A DNA stretch of 64,000 bases from Cryptomeria japonica. Taxonomy: Eukaryota; Streptophyta; Pinopsida; Cupressales; Cupressaceae. Position 1 is the first letter of the stretch. Every line of letters begins with the position of its first letter. Positions 33,604 to 45,022 of the stretch are shown here, in pieces. The translations under genes and the position numbers were made by a program. The notes beneath the pieces were generated by a model. That model saw nothing but the letters and a program-made list of their open reading frames with translations. It was not told the origin of the DNA and ran no database searches. The stretch is from contig NC_081415.1 of NCBI RefSeq assembly GCF_030272615.1, positions 506,865,373-506,929,372 on the forward strand. The letters are read 5' to 3'.

Positions 33604-34035
33604 TGTTCAGAAGAAAGGATACCAGATCTACTCAGAGGAAGAGTATTTTCCAGACAGTGTGTAAGTCAGGTGGTAGGTGTTGCAAGGTTATTGTAGATAG
33701 TGGAAGTACTGACAATTTGGTATCTGAGGAGATAGTTGTGAAGCTTGGATTGAAGAGGCTTGAGCATCCTTGTCCTTATGAGGTAAGTTGGTTGCAAGAT
33801 GATCAAAAGATAGAGATAAAGGAGCAATGTTTGGTGAATTTCAACATTGGGCCTTTTAGATATGAAGTTTTGTGTGATGTTGTATCTATGAGTGCTTGTC
33901 ATGTCTTGTTAAGAAAACCTTGGTAGTATGATAGAGGAGCTATTTATGATTGTAGAAGAAACCTAGTTACTATTGAGAAGGATGGGCATAAGTTCACATT
34001 GATTTCTTTGAAGGAAGATACGGAAGTGAAGAATT
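33603..34035 (+). pseudogene. E3 aspartic protease
   Basis: An open frame of 107 codons overlaps the end of gag (TGATG, another frame). The active site VIVDSGSTDNLVS has its Asp codon at 33696-33698, and the C-terminal motif is ACHVLLRKPW. A TAG follows directly (33925-33927) and the frame then continues (YDRGAIYDCRRNLVTIEKDG) into the linker. No RT follows. Confidence 0.85.
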
Positions 34036-34039
34036 TGAG

Positions 34040-34276
34040 TCCTGAGAAAAGCTGCAGTACTGAGAAACCAGTGGCAAAGGTTATATCAGAGGGTTTGAAG
34101 AAAGATCTGATGGCAGAAGTTATACCAAAAGGTGACTTGAAGAAAGATCTGATGGAACCAGTTGTAGAAGTTATACCAGAAGGTTTGGAGAAAGATCTGA
34201 TGACAAAGGTTATACCAGAAGGTTTGTAGAAAGATCTGATAGAACCAGTTGCAGAGGTTATATCAGAGGGTGACAT
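34040..34276 (+). repeat. Peptide-coding tandem repeat after E3 protease
   Basis: About five copies of a 39-48 bp unit encode variants of EPVAEVIPEGLKKDLM in the protease frame, with a stop in the fourth copy. A last partial copy (GLQKDLIDEPN) lies at 35405-35440 beyond the inserted solo LTR, showing that the array was once continuous. Confidence 0.8.
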
Positions 34277-35399
34277 TGTTGGTATTATGGATGAATTCGT
34301 CATGTGTTGCATTTGTTTTGTCATTGATGTCAACACTTATCTTCTTGGAGGTCTACATTATTGATTTGTCTCTATGGCTATATTGGTGTGTTGTTGAACC
34401 GGCAATATGGTTCATCGCTATGGTTAGTGGCTTATGCACAGTCATCGATATTTGTTCACCAGCAGGATATATGGTTCACTGGCAGCGTGGATAACTTGGA
34501 GATCATTTGGTTATGTCAAAGACATGGATTGGAAGTTTGGATTTGGTGTTTTGCTTATTAGTCTAATTGGGTTGACGGATTTGCCTTTACCGACAAATAG
34601 GTCTAGGTTATGGACCGGTATTCCAGATCAACATGGCACGTCATGGAGATTGTTTTATTGATTGGTTAATGTGGTAAATGTATTGAGCTGACATGTTGTA
34701 TCGCGTCAAGAATTATTTGTAATTGATCTAATTGTAATATCTTTAGTGATCCGACCTATACATTTGGGCTTAGGTTTTGTATAAATGACTTTAAGATCTT
34801 GTTGAAGATTATCATGATGAGTGTGTTCGAATATTGAAGAGCGAAAATAAGCAGATCCTTGTGCGAATCACGTAGATATTATTTGAAGGTTGAAGGAAGG
34901 TTATGAATGTGTTTGACACTCATGTTCAGAGCTTAAACTGGTATTGAATCCATCATTGGAGATTCTATTTTGAGTAGTACATTATCATTAGATTTAACCA
35001 TCCAATTGTGTAGTCAGTGTGACTCTTATTTTGTGATTGAGCAGTGAGCTCTAGGCGGTTGGCCTTTCTGCATGTGCATACCTCATTTGTATACACATAC
35101 TATATGCAGTAGTATCATTTGATTGTGGGTGAGGTTTCCCACCATGGTTTTTCCCTTACTGGGTTTCCACGTCAAAATCTATGTGTTATGTGTTGTGGAT
35201 ATTGTTTATGTCTTTGTTTCATGTATTAAGTTAAACCGGTACTGCTATAACTGTTAATCTGTTTTACCGGAACTTAAGTTTGGTTTACCGGCATTAAGTT
35301 TAAGTTGGAATAATTTGCATTTGGATTACAATTTAATATAACTGGTTCACAACTAATTCACCCCCCCCCCCTCTCAGTTGTCCTTCCCGGGTCCTAACA
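34277..35399 (+). mobile_element. Solo LTR (copia-like) inserted in E3
   Basis: 1123 bp starting TGTTGG and ending CCTAACA, flanked by GACAT (34272-34276) and AACAT (35400-35404), a 5-bp duplication with one mismatch. The end has the C-tract AATTCACCCC... then TCTCAG typical of many plant copia LTRs. No internal domains are present. Confidence 0.75.
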
Positions 35400-35404
35400 A
35401 ACAT

Positions 35405-35750
35405 GAGTTTGCAGAAGGATCTGATAGATGAACCTAATGGACATATAGAACTAGATGACAAAGAGATTATGGTGACAAACCAGATGAAGTATTGTGGCAG
35501 AACTAAATATAATTTGTAGAAGAAAGAGAGCAATAAAAAGAGACAATGTACAGATCTGAAGCAACGAAAGAGAAACACACAGAGCCAGAGGTTAGAGAAG
35601 TCGGTTGAGGCACTAGAGGAGCTAAAGAAGAGGCTGCCAAATAAAGAAGATGTTTTGATCATAAATGAGCATGGGGTCTTTATTCTGAATCCTTTTAGAT
35701 GTTCATGAGTTGCCTCTCATGGAACATCTTTTTCTACCTAGGTTGTCTGA
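35405..35750 (+). pseudogene. End of the E3 internal region, Lys/Glu-rich remnant
   Basis: It continues the linker frame (KDLIDEPNGHIELDDKEIMV, then KKRQCTDLKQRKRNTQS) with one stop near 35517. No domain is recognised. There is no clear polypurine tract before the 3' LTR. Confidence 0.5.
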
Positions 35751-36570
35751 TGTAGGAGCATACTCGGTCGATGAGCAATCTTGCATCAACCAAAAATATG
35801 TCCTTTCAGTTTTGTTCTTGTTTAGTTCTTTATGCACTTTTATGTGTTCTTGTCAGTTGGCATAGGTAGTTGCTTGTTCTTCTTGGAAAATCTTATTTTC
35901 AGTTTCCAGGCAGGTTCATGTGCTTAATTCCAGATTTTCAGTTCATTTGGGATCTTTTTCGATCAGTTATCACTTTTGGTTGACTGCTTTTGGGTTTCGG
36001 GACAGTTCTTGTGCTTACTAGTTGGTTTTCCTTCAATATTGACATGATTCTTGGCATGTGGATCTATCTTGGGTCTTGTTCGATGTTCTTTGGAATGTGG
36101 CTGACCCTCCTGCTAAACCACATCTATTGGTTGTTATTTTCCGGAAAGATTTATTTAATTCTTAGGGTTGACCTAACTACACGTTTTATTTTCCTGCATT
36201 GGTAAATGTAATCTTATGAGGCCGACCTAGATGTGTTCTGGTGGGTATAAATATGTTATTATGTAATCATTTGTAGGGGCAGAGGAAGTAGAATTGAGAA
36301 TAAGGGTTGAGATTTGCATATTGTGATTTGGTTGATTCTAAGAGTCCCGGATTGGATTTTATCTGGCTGATAGCTTGCATGTAACCGATTAATTATCAGA
36401 TGTTCTTTGATGATTATATGATGATTTCCGGATGATTGTCGGAAGTTCTAAGGCATTAATATGATTTGTTTATGTAATCTTCTTATGTTTTCTTGCTTCT
36501 TTCGTTGTGTTGCTCTTGCTGCATAAGTCGGTTGATTCTCTTTGAGGGTTTTACCGGTTATGGTTGCATC
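35751..36570 (+). repeat. E3 3' LTR
   Basis: Starts TGTAGGAGCATAC and ends GGTTGCATC, matching 31596-32405 with scattered differences. TATAAATA at 36246-36253. Confidence 0.88.
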
Positions 36571-38146
36571 GGTAATAATACTAACAAGAGTAATAATATC
36601 TTTATTTAATTTACCTTATGATACAAGCAAAAAATTTGTTAATAATCCACTTCACTGACTATATAATATTTGTACTTGTCACTTATAACTAATTATGATC
36701 TTATCGATAAACCATGGTGATTATTTTGACTCTACATACATAGAAATTAATAGAAAAATTCAAGCGATTAGATAAGTTCTAGAAACATTTCCATCTCTAA
36801 TTGTAAACTTAGACTGGATATTTATTCATTTATCAAGCAAGAAAAATCATCATTAAATATATCAATTATCTCTTCCTAGGATGATGTGGCTTGTGAGCAA
36901 ACAAAAAAATACTTTCATAAAGTTCCAATTTCCCCATAATCATATGAGTCATGTTAGTACATAATGAATATATAGTATGTACTATGAAGTGTGCAAGTTA
37001 AATCCCCTTCATTCCTAATAATGATAAAATATCCAACACCTAGTTGTTGAGAGGGAGATTTTTGACATAACTAAAACCCCCTTTGATCCTTATTCAAATC
37101 TTAAGTTGCATATAAACTCTTTAAAGATGCATTCACTAGGAACAAAACTATCTAAATAGATAACACAAGGAATAAATGCCTTTGCATAAGACACACAAAG
37201 TATTTGATGATATGTCTCTAAGACATGTGATCTCATGAAATAACTTGCTGACAAAATTTGTTAAAAAATATCTTGTTAAAAGGTCATAGAAAAATTTAAG
37301 AAAAATCAATTGGTAGGTGTAAGGCCAAACTCCTCCAAAAAAATAAATAATGATCTTAATGCTAACAATAGCCATAAGTAGGGATTAACTTAGATTAATT
37401 TTTTTAGCACCAAGAGTGTACAATTTATAATTATATTTTATTTGTAGAGATATATGATGTAGGAGTCCACTCAAAGAAATGTAAAACCTTTGTATGGCAA
37501 GTAAATGATACTTTAAAACCAATAAGAAAATTTCCATTAGCCAACTCTAATGAATATTTTAGTTTCAATTGAGAAATAATTGATACCTAGATAAGCATTT
37601 GATAGTTGTTGTGGAGATCAAAGTTTAATAGTAATCCATAGATGATCAATAATAGTACTAAAAAACTTATAGAATGGACCGATGGATAGAATTCTAAAGC
37701 AATAGAATTCGTGACTTCTCAACTAATATTTGAATGAACAACTTGTTAGGAAAACGGTGTCTCAACCTTGCATTTACATAAAGTTACTATTTATAGTAAG
37801 TTTTCATTTGAGCATGAATTGCTCCAAAATTTTCCTTAGAGCTTTAGATTGGCTACATAAGCATGCCAGAAAATTTTTGTTGCAGGATCATGCCTACATT
37901 CAAAGATATTAAAGTTTCCATTTTTGGATATTGTGAATGAAAATTTCAAAGTCAATTTTGAAGGCCTTAGAGGCTATGAAATAGTTATAGCTTGATAGAG
38001 AACGTTGTGAGCTTTTGACGCTTCAAACAATTCATCAATCAGACACTTGATTCAAAAGTTGTGGCCTCCAGAAGTTGGGTCTCATAAAATAGCAAATATA
38101 AAAACGTGTTGAACACATAAACGAGTTGTTAAAAGGGAGCTACAAG

Positions 38147-38640
38147 TGTTGGTATGTGTTTTGACACATTATAGAGAATACTGGATTGGAGTCAAGATGG
38201 GTACCACTTTTTGGGTGGTTTTAGTCCATGATTTTGCAATACCATTTGACGGTTTCATGTATTATGTCTCATATATATTAGGTGCATGAGATGGAGGTTG
38301 TGTAAGAGTCTTATGGTTGTTTAGTTACCATTGGATCTCTAGTTGGTGATACTCTTGTGAAAAGCTTTCTCTATAGGTATATTGTAATTTATTGTTGGTG
38401 TTTGAAGAATATATTAGGCGGCTTTTGGAGTGTGGATTTTTTCTCCCAATAGGGTTTTCCCCACCTAAATCATTGTGTTGTGGTATGTATGTTATTTATG
38501 TTCATTTCTGTTAAGTTTCTGCTACTAGTGTAAAAATTTGTAAAAGTTTTGCATTACCCTCTTCTCAAGATTATTGTAGGAAGTTGTTCCACTACCGTAA
38601 CTTCCTTACACAACTTACCACGTTGAAATATGTACCCTAA
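38147..38640 (+). repeat. Possible solo LTR remnant (copia-like)
   Basis: The stretch begins TGTTGGTATG. It contains a TTTTTTCTCCCAATAGGG...CCCCACCTAAATC block of the kind seen near the end of many plant copia LTRs. No target duplication and no secure right end were found. Confidence 0.35.
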
Positions 38641-41310
38641 ATTTCCTATTTTTTCAAATAAAAATTAAAAAAATAAATCTACCTAAGCAATTTGAACAAA
38701 TTATAAATTATTTTTTACCATCCAAAATGTTGGTTGTGAGAGTGTCAAGGCTAGAAGGCTAGTTGAAAATAAGCCAAACTATAATTTACTTCACACAACT
38801 ATTCCCAAACTTCTCCAATGTGTGCGCTCATTTATCCTTTCCATCCCATTTATTTTTGTGTATAGCATCCTAAAATGACATTCTTTATATCTTCTTGTCT
38901 TTCCAACAAGGTTTATCTACTCTTCTCTTGGATTTGCATATGAATTAGTCAAATATTTTATATAATATTCATTGTGCCATTCTTTCATGAGAACACTCAT
39001 CCCACTACTTGATAGCCTTGGATCCTTCTTAATTTGATGGATCTATATCCTTCCAAGGTCATCCTTTTTGCAACATGAATAATAATAAATAAAGGGGGAT
39101 ACCATTCTGTCATAATGGCATGGTGAATAACCCTCTAATCATCTTCAAGGGTCCATAACTATGTAACACTCCCTTGTCCACCCTTCCATTTTTTATTTCT
39201 TTTTGTTTATTTAGTTTCTTTCTCTTGACAAGAGTTGTGACATGCATGGGGAGTTGGAGAATTAAAGTGAAATGGGGCTCATAGGAAGTTTTAGTTTATT
39301 GGAGCATTCTCTTCAACTGCTTAATACTTGGATTGAATAAACTTCATGCCCATTTTAGATAGTTCTTGTGAAAAATTAATCTTATGAGTATAAACTTGTG
39401 TTGTTATTTTGTATTGTTTAGATGACAAAATACTTGGTATCAAAGAAAACATTTTGGTTTGGGATTCTATAGCTTTATTTTTGAAACCAAGATTTCTAAG
39501 ATTCATCTTGGTGGAAACAAAGCCATCCTCCAAATCAAATCAATAGATTTTCTTTAGATTCAACCCATAATGATACTTCAAAAAGAATGTAAAAAAGTTC
39601 CCTAAGAGTTGCATATTACAAGTTCAGTGAAAGATTTGAAGAAATACTATAGAACCAAGTAGATATTATATGGAAAGGGGGAGATCCATTAGAAGAATCT
39701 AAGAATGCTGAAAAGTATTTTAGAAAAATTTTAATTAACATACACAAATTTAGAAGAATATGCTTAGTTGCAAGACACTTTAGTATAGAAAGCATTATCT
39801 TCTAAAAAATATCTCACTTCAAAAGTAGATCATAGTGAGATAGAAGTGGAGGATGGAATTCTCTTACCTCCCAAAAGATAGTGAATGAAAGATCATAAAA
39901 AGTAGAATATTAAAAAAAAAAGCATATTTGAAAATGACTTTGAGGTCACATTTACAATATAAAAAATATTGTTGGGTAGTATTTTAGGTTGTTAGTTTGT
40001 ATAAGGTATATGTATAAGGCATGGAGTATTATTGGATCCATTTTATGCAAATTTTTTTGTTTTATTTATTTTGTTGTACATGCTTTTTGTTTAGAAAAGA
40101 TCTTTTATAGAAACCTTGTTAATTTATTTTAAAAATAATGAGAATCTAAAGAATGTAAGGTATGTGAAAACATTTCTTACATTAAAAGTTTAAGGAGAGC
40201 ATTGTGCAAATTTCAGTCTATTAACAATTATAAAAAAAAACACAAATAAATTAAAAACTAATAATAAATATACTTGCAAAACAAACCCTCACAAGAATAT
40301 CACCAACCAAAGATCTAAAGGATTTATGATAACCATATCTACTAAACTCTACACACAATTTCCATCTCAAGTAACTAATATATAGGATATACAATACATG
40401 AAACCATCAAATGATAATTAGAAAATTATGAGCTAAAATCACCCAAAAAGTGGCAACCAAATCCCAAATCTCAATATAAGTCCACAAGGTAAAAATAGTA
40501 TATTCTTTTCACTTGTCATAAACTTGTTACAATCCACATGCCCAATTTGGTGTTCTATTTTGGTTCCATTATCTCCAACCAAATATATCATAACACACAT
40601 CATAAATTGATCAAGAATTGTAATTCACCCTTATAACACTTTTATTTACATTTTTTTTTACATTTCCTTATGCAAACTTTTGGAGGTCATAACATTTGAT
40701 CAAGGAGATTGATTGGACTCATTTTTTTTGAAAAAAAATTAGAACTCAAAGAGACTTGCACAACAAGCACCCCCTTGGCAATAATGAACAATATAGAATG
40801 TTTATTTTGACCAAAAACCAATTCTTTACCCCAAAATTTGTGTTTATCTATTTTATAACCCAAAAATTGCACTTTTTAGAATTTTATCAATAACAGAGTA
40901 AGATTAAGGCACCTTTCCTAATAGGATCAACATGATTTATTATGTCAATTTCAATATTGTTTTGCCATGTTAAAAAGGTGGGTGTGGTGCTTGCTTGCCT
41001 AAGATGTTTTTGTTTCCTCTATATATGGATATAGCATCATATATTTTTCTCTAGTATAATATGAGGGATCTTTTCATCTATATATTCAATTTGTTGTATA
41101 TAGTTTTTTTTCAGTGCCTATGTTTGAGCCTTTTAGTTCTAGTATATTTGGCAACATTTTGTTAACTAGATACATATTTTATTACTTTGTAGGTTTGTTA
41201 GGAATGATTTATGATCTAATTTGGTTGTGTATCTAGATTTCATTTTACATTATGCTATTTTCAAACTATTTTCTCTAAGGATTATTTTCATTGGTCATAA
41301 TCCAATTATT

Positions 41311-41733
41311 AGTGGTCCTACTTGATCTAGTTTGATCCTTATATGATTTGGCTAAATGTTGAATGGGAAGAAGTGTTGATCTTCCCAACAAGATATGCCT
41401 CGTTAATTGCTTATAAATCATGACACAAATTTTTGAGTTAAAGGGGGACCTTTTTATCGAATCATATATACCCATGTATACTCTTTAATGCCAATAATTG
41501 TAGGTTAATAAAAAAATTTAGTGGTCCTACTTGATCTAGTTTGATCTTTATATGATTTGGTTAAATGTTGAATGAGAAGAAGTGTTGATTTTCCCAACAA
41601 GATATGTCCTATTAATTGCTTATAAATCATGACACAATTTTTTGAGTTAAAGGGGGACCTTTTCATTGAATCATATATATGGACATCCATGTATACTCTT
41701 TAATGTCAATAGTTGTAGGTGAAGAAAGAAATT
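41311..41733. repeat. 209-bp tandem duplication, two copies
   Basis: Copy 1 (41311-41519) and copy 2 (41520-41733) both start AGTGGTCCTACTTGATCTAG and share almost every base, including AAAGGGGGACCTTTT and CATGTATACTCTTTAATG. Confidence 0.85.
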
Positions 41734-42964
41734 TATGTTGATTTATGTTTGTAATCTATGATGAAGGTTTGCACAAGAAACTACTTTATAGAAACAAGTT
41801 CTCCATAATTAATATTATATCTCTATCTATTTGATTTTTTTAGTATCTTTGGGGTCATATTTGTTCTCTTGCATATTCTTGATTAGTATAGTGTCAAATA
41901 GTGTGTGATTCTTAAATACTAAATGTAAAATTATTTATTTTTGAATATAAATGAGTACTTCGGACCATTTATGCAACTCAAAGGATTTTTTCTTTAACTA
42001 ATATTTCTATTAATTGAATGTTACTAAGAACGTGCAACTAGATTAGTTGAATCCTTAGACAATTACTAGTTCACAAGTTAAAACTTACTCTTTGTTTATA
42101 CATATTATGTTGATCTTGACTATGCCACCCAATGGAAGGTGCAAATCTTAGAAGCAGCTTATCACCCATTAAATATTGAAATATTTAATGATTTAATAAG
42201 TTATTCTAGTAATCTATGGTGCTTTGTCATTTGCATGAGCCATTAAGAGGTTACAATTGAGTGAAATCTTTGGTGTAAATTTATGTAGTCTAGCCATGTA
42301 ATTGAATTGTTTAATTTATTGTTAGATATCGTTGGTGTCCAAGAATTGTAATTGAGCACAAGAGTAATTAGTGACAAATAATTAAATTATCCTTATTCAT
42401 AGGATGTAACTAAGTTGTGTGACATTGCTCTTTCATTTCTCTTTAATTGTTCTATATGATCTCTATGAATACCCTTCTAAGTCTTGTAAAACTTGAAATG
42501 AAGAAGTGTTTCTCACTCTTATTAATTAGCCTTTATGAATATCCTCTAGGTTACTCTTTGCAAGTTGCAACTTGGAACATGAAAAAAAGTTCATAGTTGG
42601 TTAAGGGTTTTGTTTTACATTCCTTACCTTTTGTGCTAATATTGCACAATAGACTACAAACTTCAAATTAATTTCACGATGATGACAAAATATAGCTAAC
42701 AACCAAAGCCAAAGAACTCGGTATTGAAGTCAACAAATTGTAAGAGAGAGACCATGCACTCGTGCATAAACACAATATAAGAATGACTAGATAAAAAGAC
42801 CTTAAAAAATATAATGTGTACATGTTTTGATTTAATAATTAAAAATACAAACAAGATTAGATTCATTTTGGACATTTATTTTCCTTATTATCTTTAATAT
42901 AATTATTCTTTATAAATACCAAAATTCTAATACTGATAAAAAAAAAAATTAATGCTTACAATAT

Positions 42965-43208
42965 ATTTCATTCTTATCAAGGGTTCTTCCCATAGTGTGT
43001 TGATGAAGTGGTGGAGTTGTTGCTGTGGCCACCAAGGTTCAAACCCCTGCTAGGCTAGTGTGATAGCGAGCTTGTGCCTTTGTTAATCTAATGTGCTTGT
43101 GGGTTTGAATCTCAACTTTGATAATTGGGGATGATGTCCCCCGTTTGTGACCTCATTGGTTCATAGCTTTGAGTCAAAAACATTTCATGTGGGGCCAGAG
43201 GGCGTGTT
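42965..43208 (+). mobile_element. tRNA-like SINE candidate, interrupted by the LINE
   Basis: TGATGAAGTGG (43001-43011) resembles a pol III A box. GGTTCAAACCC (43036-43046) is a good B box, 24 bp downstream. A second B-box-like GGGTTTGAATCTC follows near 43090. The sequence is cut at 43208 by the LINE and would continue at 51577. The ends of the SINE and its family are not established. Confidence 0.35.
43192..43208. repeat. Target-site duplication of the LINE, left copy
   Basis: GGGCCAGAGGGCGTGTT here versus GAGCCAAAGGGCATGTT at 51560-51576: 14 of 17 identical, and all three differences are G to A. The length is typical for L1-type insertion. Confidence 0.7.
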
Positions 43209-43440
43209 TTTTATTATTAAAGCAATGTTAACTAGGGCGTTGACCCTTAACATAGCCAAAGACTATCAACATTACAAAAACAACAAACAAGGGTGTTGAC
43301 CCTTAAAAACACAGCCCAAAGGCAGTCAAAGAAACAAAAAACAAGGGTATGAACCCCAAAGGAGCCAAGGTCAAACCTGTAACAACCCAAAACCCAGTTC
43401 AAAGATGGGGAGAATCATCCAAGCCAAGGCAAATTTGGGG
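43209..43440 (-). other. LINE 3' end: ORF1 C-terminus, three GGGT-ACCC hairpins, A-rich tail
   Basis: On the minus strand the ORF1 frame continues across the E4 junction as QICLGLDDSPHL then TGA. Three hairpins follow: GGGT/ACCC (43345-43356), AAGGGT/ACCCTT with a four-base loop (43289-43304) and AGGG/CCCT (43234-43247). The element ends TTTAATAATAAAAAA. Confidence 0.65.
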
Positions 43441-43687
43441 TGTTAAAGTTTGATCAGATTTAGAGGTTATAGTATTTTTTTAAAAAAAATTCTATATAAT
43501 ATGTTGATCACAATGTCTCTATAATTTCTTTTTGGATATATATTAATATCAATGTAATATGAATATATAACAATCTGCAGAATTTTTAATATCAATATTA
43601 ATAAGGAGATGCTTCAATACAATGAGATTGCAATGCAAATCAAAATTGTATATATAATGTTGTCGATATATCCTTGATCCAACGATT

Positions 43688-43744
<57 letters not shown>

Positions 43745-44344
43745 AGATTTGATTAGCACTTATCGATTTTGGTACCTCCCAAGTCATATTGGATCGAATA
43801 TAAATATTAATGAGTGGAGACATGTCTCCGTAGGGACATATCTCTACGTAGACATGTCTGTCCACTTAACACAAACTAATGTTAATCAACGTGTATTGGT
43901 TGTTAATTATCATCGATACTAATATCGATTCATATTGTAATTTTAACCAAGATCGATACTCATTATTGAACCGTAATTACATCAATGCAACATTAATATA
44001 TATGATATTGATATCATAGTATTCTATCATTGATAGTATAGTATGATATCGATATCAGCAATGTGGATATAGATACTCAATATCGATGTATGTCTAAATT
44101 AATATCAACAATGTGATTAGTATAAACAACATGATTAACATTAATGATATGAACAAAATTAACAACATGATTAATATCATTAGCATGATTAATAATAGTT
44201 ATATTTCAATCATGTAAATGATAACCAATAATCATAGCAGAATACAGAAGAAGGAAAGAGATCAAATGCTCAAGGCTGGTAGGCCACTTATGCATTTGAT
44301 TTCATTGATAGGAACAATCCGATCGAAGCTACAATTCATTAACA
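43441..44344 (-). repeat. E4 3' LTR
   Basis: 904 bp, plus-strand ends TGTTAAAG and TTAACA. It contains a TA microsatellite (43690-43739) and an inverted repeat around ACATGTCT (43815-43866). It shares the full sequence with 49100-50075. Confidence 0.92.
43690..43739. repeat. (TA)n microsatellite in the E4 3' LTR, about 50 bp
   Basis: Uninterrupted TA run; the same site in the other LTR (49347-49440) is about 94 bp. Confidence 0.95.
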
Positions 44345-44353
44345 CCCCCTCTT
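44345..44353 (-). other. Polypurine tract of E4
   Basis: Minus strand AAGAGGGGG directly before the TG of the 3' LTR. Confidence 0.85.
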
Positions 44354-44415
44354 AGCTAGGGAGGATGATTACTATCCTCATGTAAACACAATAGATCCAT
44401 ATATTGTGTGGGAGG

Positions 44416-44813
44416 GATATCACCTCAATGTGATATCAGGAGTTATGGCATATCCACGAATATCAAGTCTAATGATATCCACCATAAATGATGTCACCTC
44501 ATGGTGACATCAGGAGTAATGGCATGTCCATGAATATCAAGTCACATGATATTCACCATACTCACAATAGCCTTTTTGGTATGTGCACTAGCATCAAGTC
44601 ACATGATGCCTACCAAAAGAATATCTGCTCGTGGCATATCCAATATCTGCTCATGGCATATCCATGGATATTACGTCACATAATATCCACCATGAAATAT
44701 CTCAGTAATATAACTCATTGTGGTTACTCACCACTCAATTAATATCACTTAAGAGATATGAACTATCATGGCATGTCCACAAATATAAAGTCACATGATA
44801 TCCATCATGATAG
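44416..44813. repeat. E4 3' region: tandem two-stem hairpin array with covarying arms
   Basis: Five units each have an outer stem, a GGCATRTCCAY-like segment, an inner stem and a loop usually AGTCACA. Outer arms are TATGG/CCATA (44444-44486), ATGG/CCAT (44519-44559), TTTTGGTA/TACCAAAA (44574-44618), CATGG/CCATG (44652-44694) and CTATCATG/CATGATAG (44763-44813). Inner arms are ATATCA/TGATAT, GAATATCA/TGATATTC, GCATCA/TGATGC, GGATATTA/TAATATCC and a weaker ATAT/ATAT. Two further hairpins sit between them: GATATCAC/GTGATATC (44416-44437) and GATGTCACC/GGTGACATC (44490-44511). The array lies between the RNase H stop and the PPT, so it would be in the 3' part of the element RNA. Confidence 0.82.
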
Positions 44814-45022
44814 TAAGGTTTAACTATTGTAAAGTCGTTACCTTCCAACAATAACCATAAGAACAAGTGTACATCATTGAAAGATCGTCACCTTTCAAGA
44901 TGTTCACAGGGGCCCATGAAGTCATGTAATCACACACATGACAAAAGAGTTTACACATTAAACATCTTTCAAATATACTAGTACAACAAATTTATATTGT
45001 TGAGACTCAATCTCATATAAGT
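44814..45022. other. E4 non-coding DNA between RNase H stop and hairpin array
   Basis: No gene. One more good hairpin, TTGAAAG/CTTTCAA, lies at 44877-44898, with a related imperfect one near 44827-44851. Confidence 0.5.

Larger units (their letters stand above)
31596..36570 (+). mobile_element. E3: defective Ty3/gypsy element with LTRs, gag and protease only
   Basis: The LTRs lie at 31596-32405 and 35751-36570. The initiator-Met-type PBS TGGTATCAGAGC (32408-32419) follows the first. Between them are gag, a CCHC knuckle, protease and a short peptide-repeat linker, then directly the 3' LTR. RT, RNase H and integrase are absent. A solo LTR of another family (34277-35399) sits inside the linker. 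The LTRs have diverged clearly more than those of E1, so E3 is older. No matching target duplication was found. Confidence 0.85.
36571..42964. other. AT-rich DNA without recognised genes
   Basis: Six kilobases with only short, domain-less open frames on both strands. It includes an LTR-like stretch (38147-38640) and a 209-bp tandem duplication (41311-41733), listed separately. I see nothing else that can be supported. Confidence 0.5.

Noticed and set aside
31585-36580. Target-site duplication of E3
   Set aside because: Left flank ATTAA and right flank GGTAA do not match convincingly, so no duplication is claimed.
43001-43046. A genuine tRNA gene
   Set aside because: A- and B-box-like motifs are present, but I could not fold an acceptor stem or anticodon arm; kept only as a SINE-like candidate.
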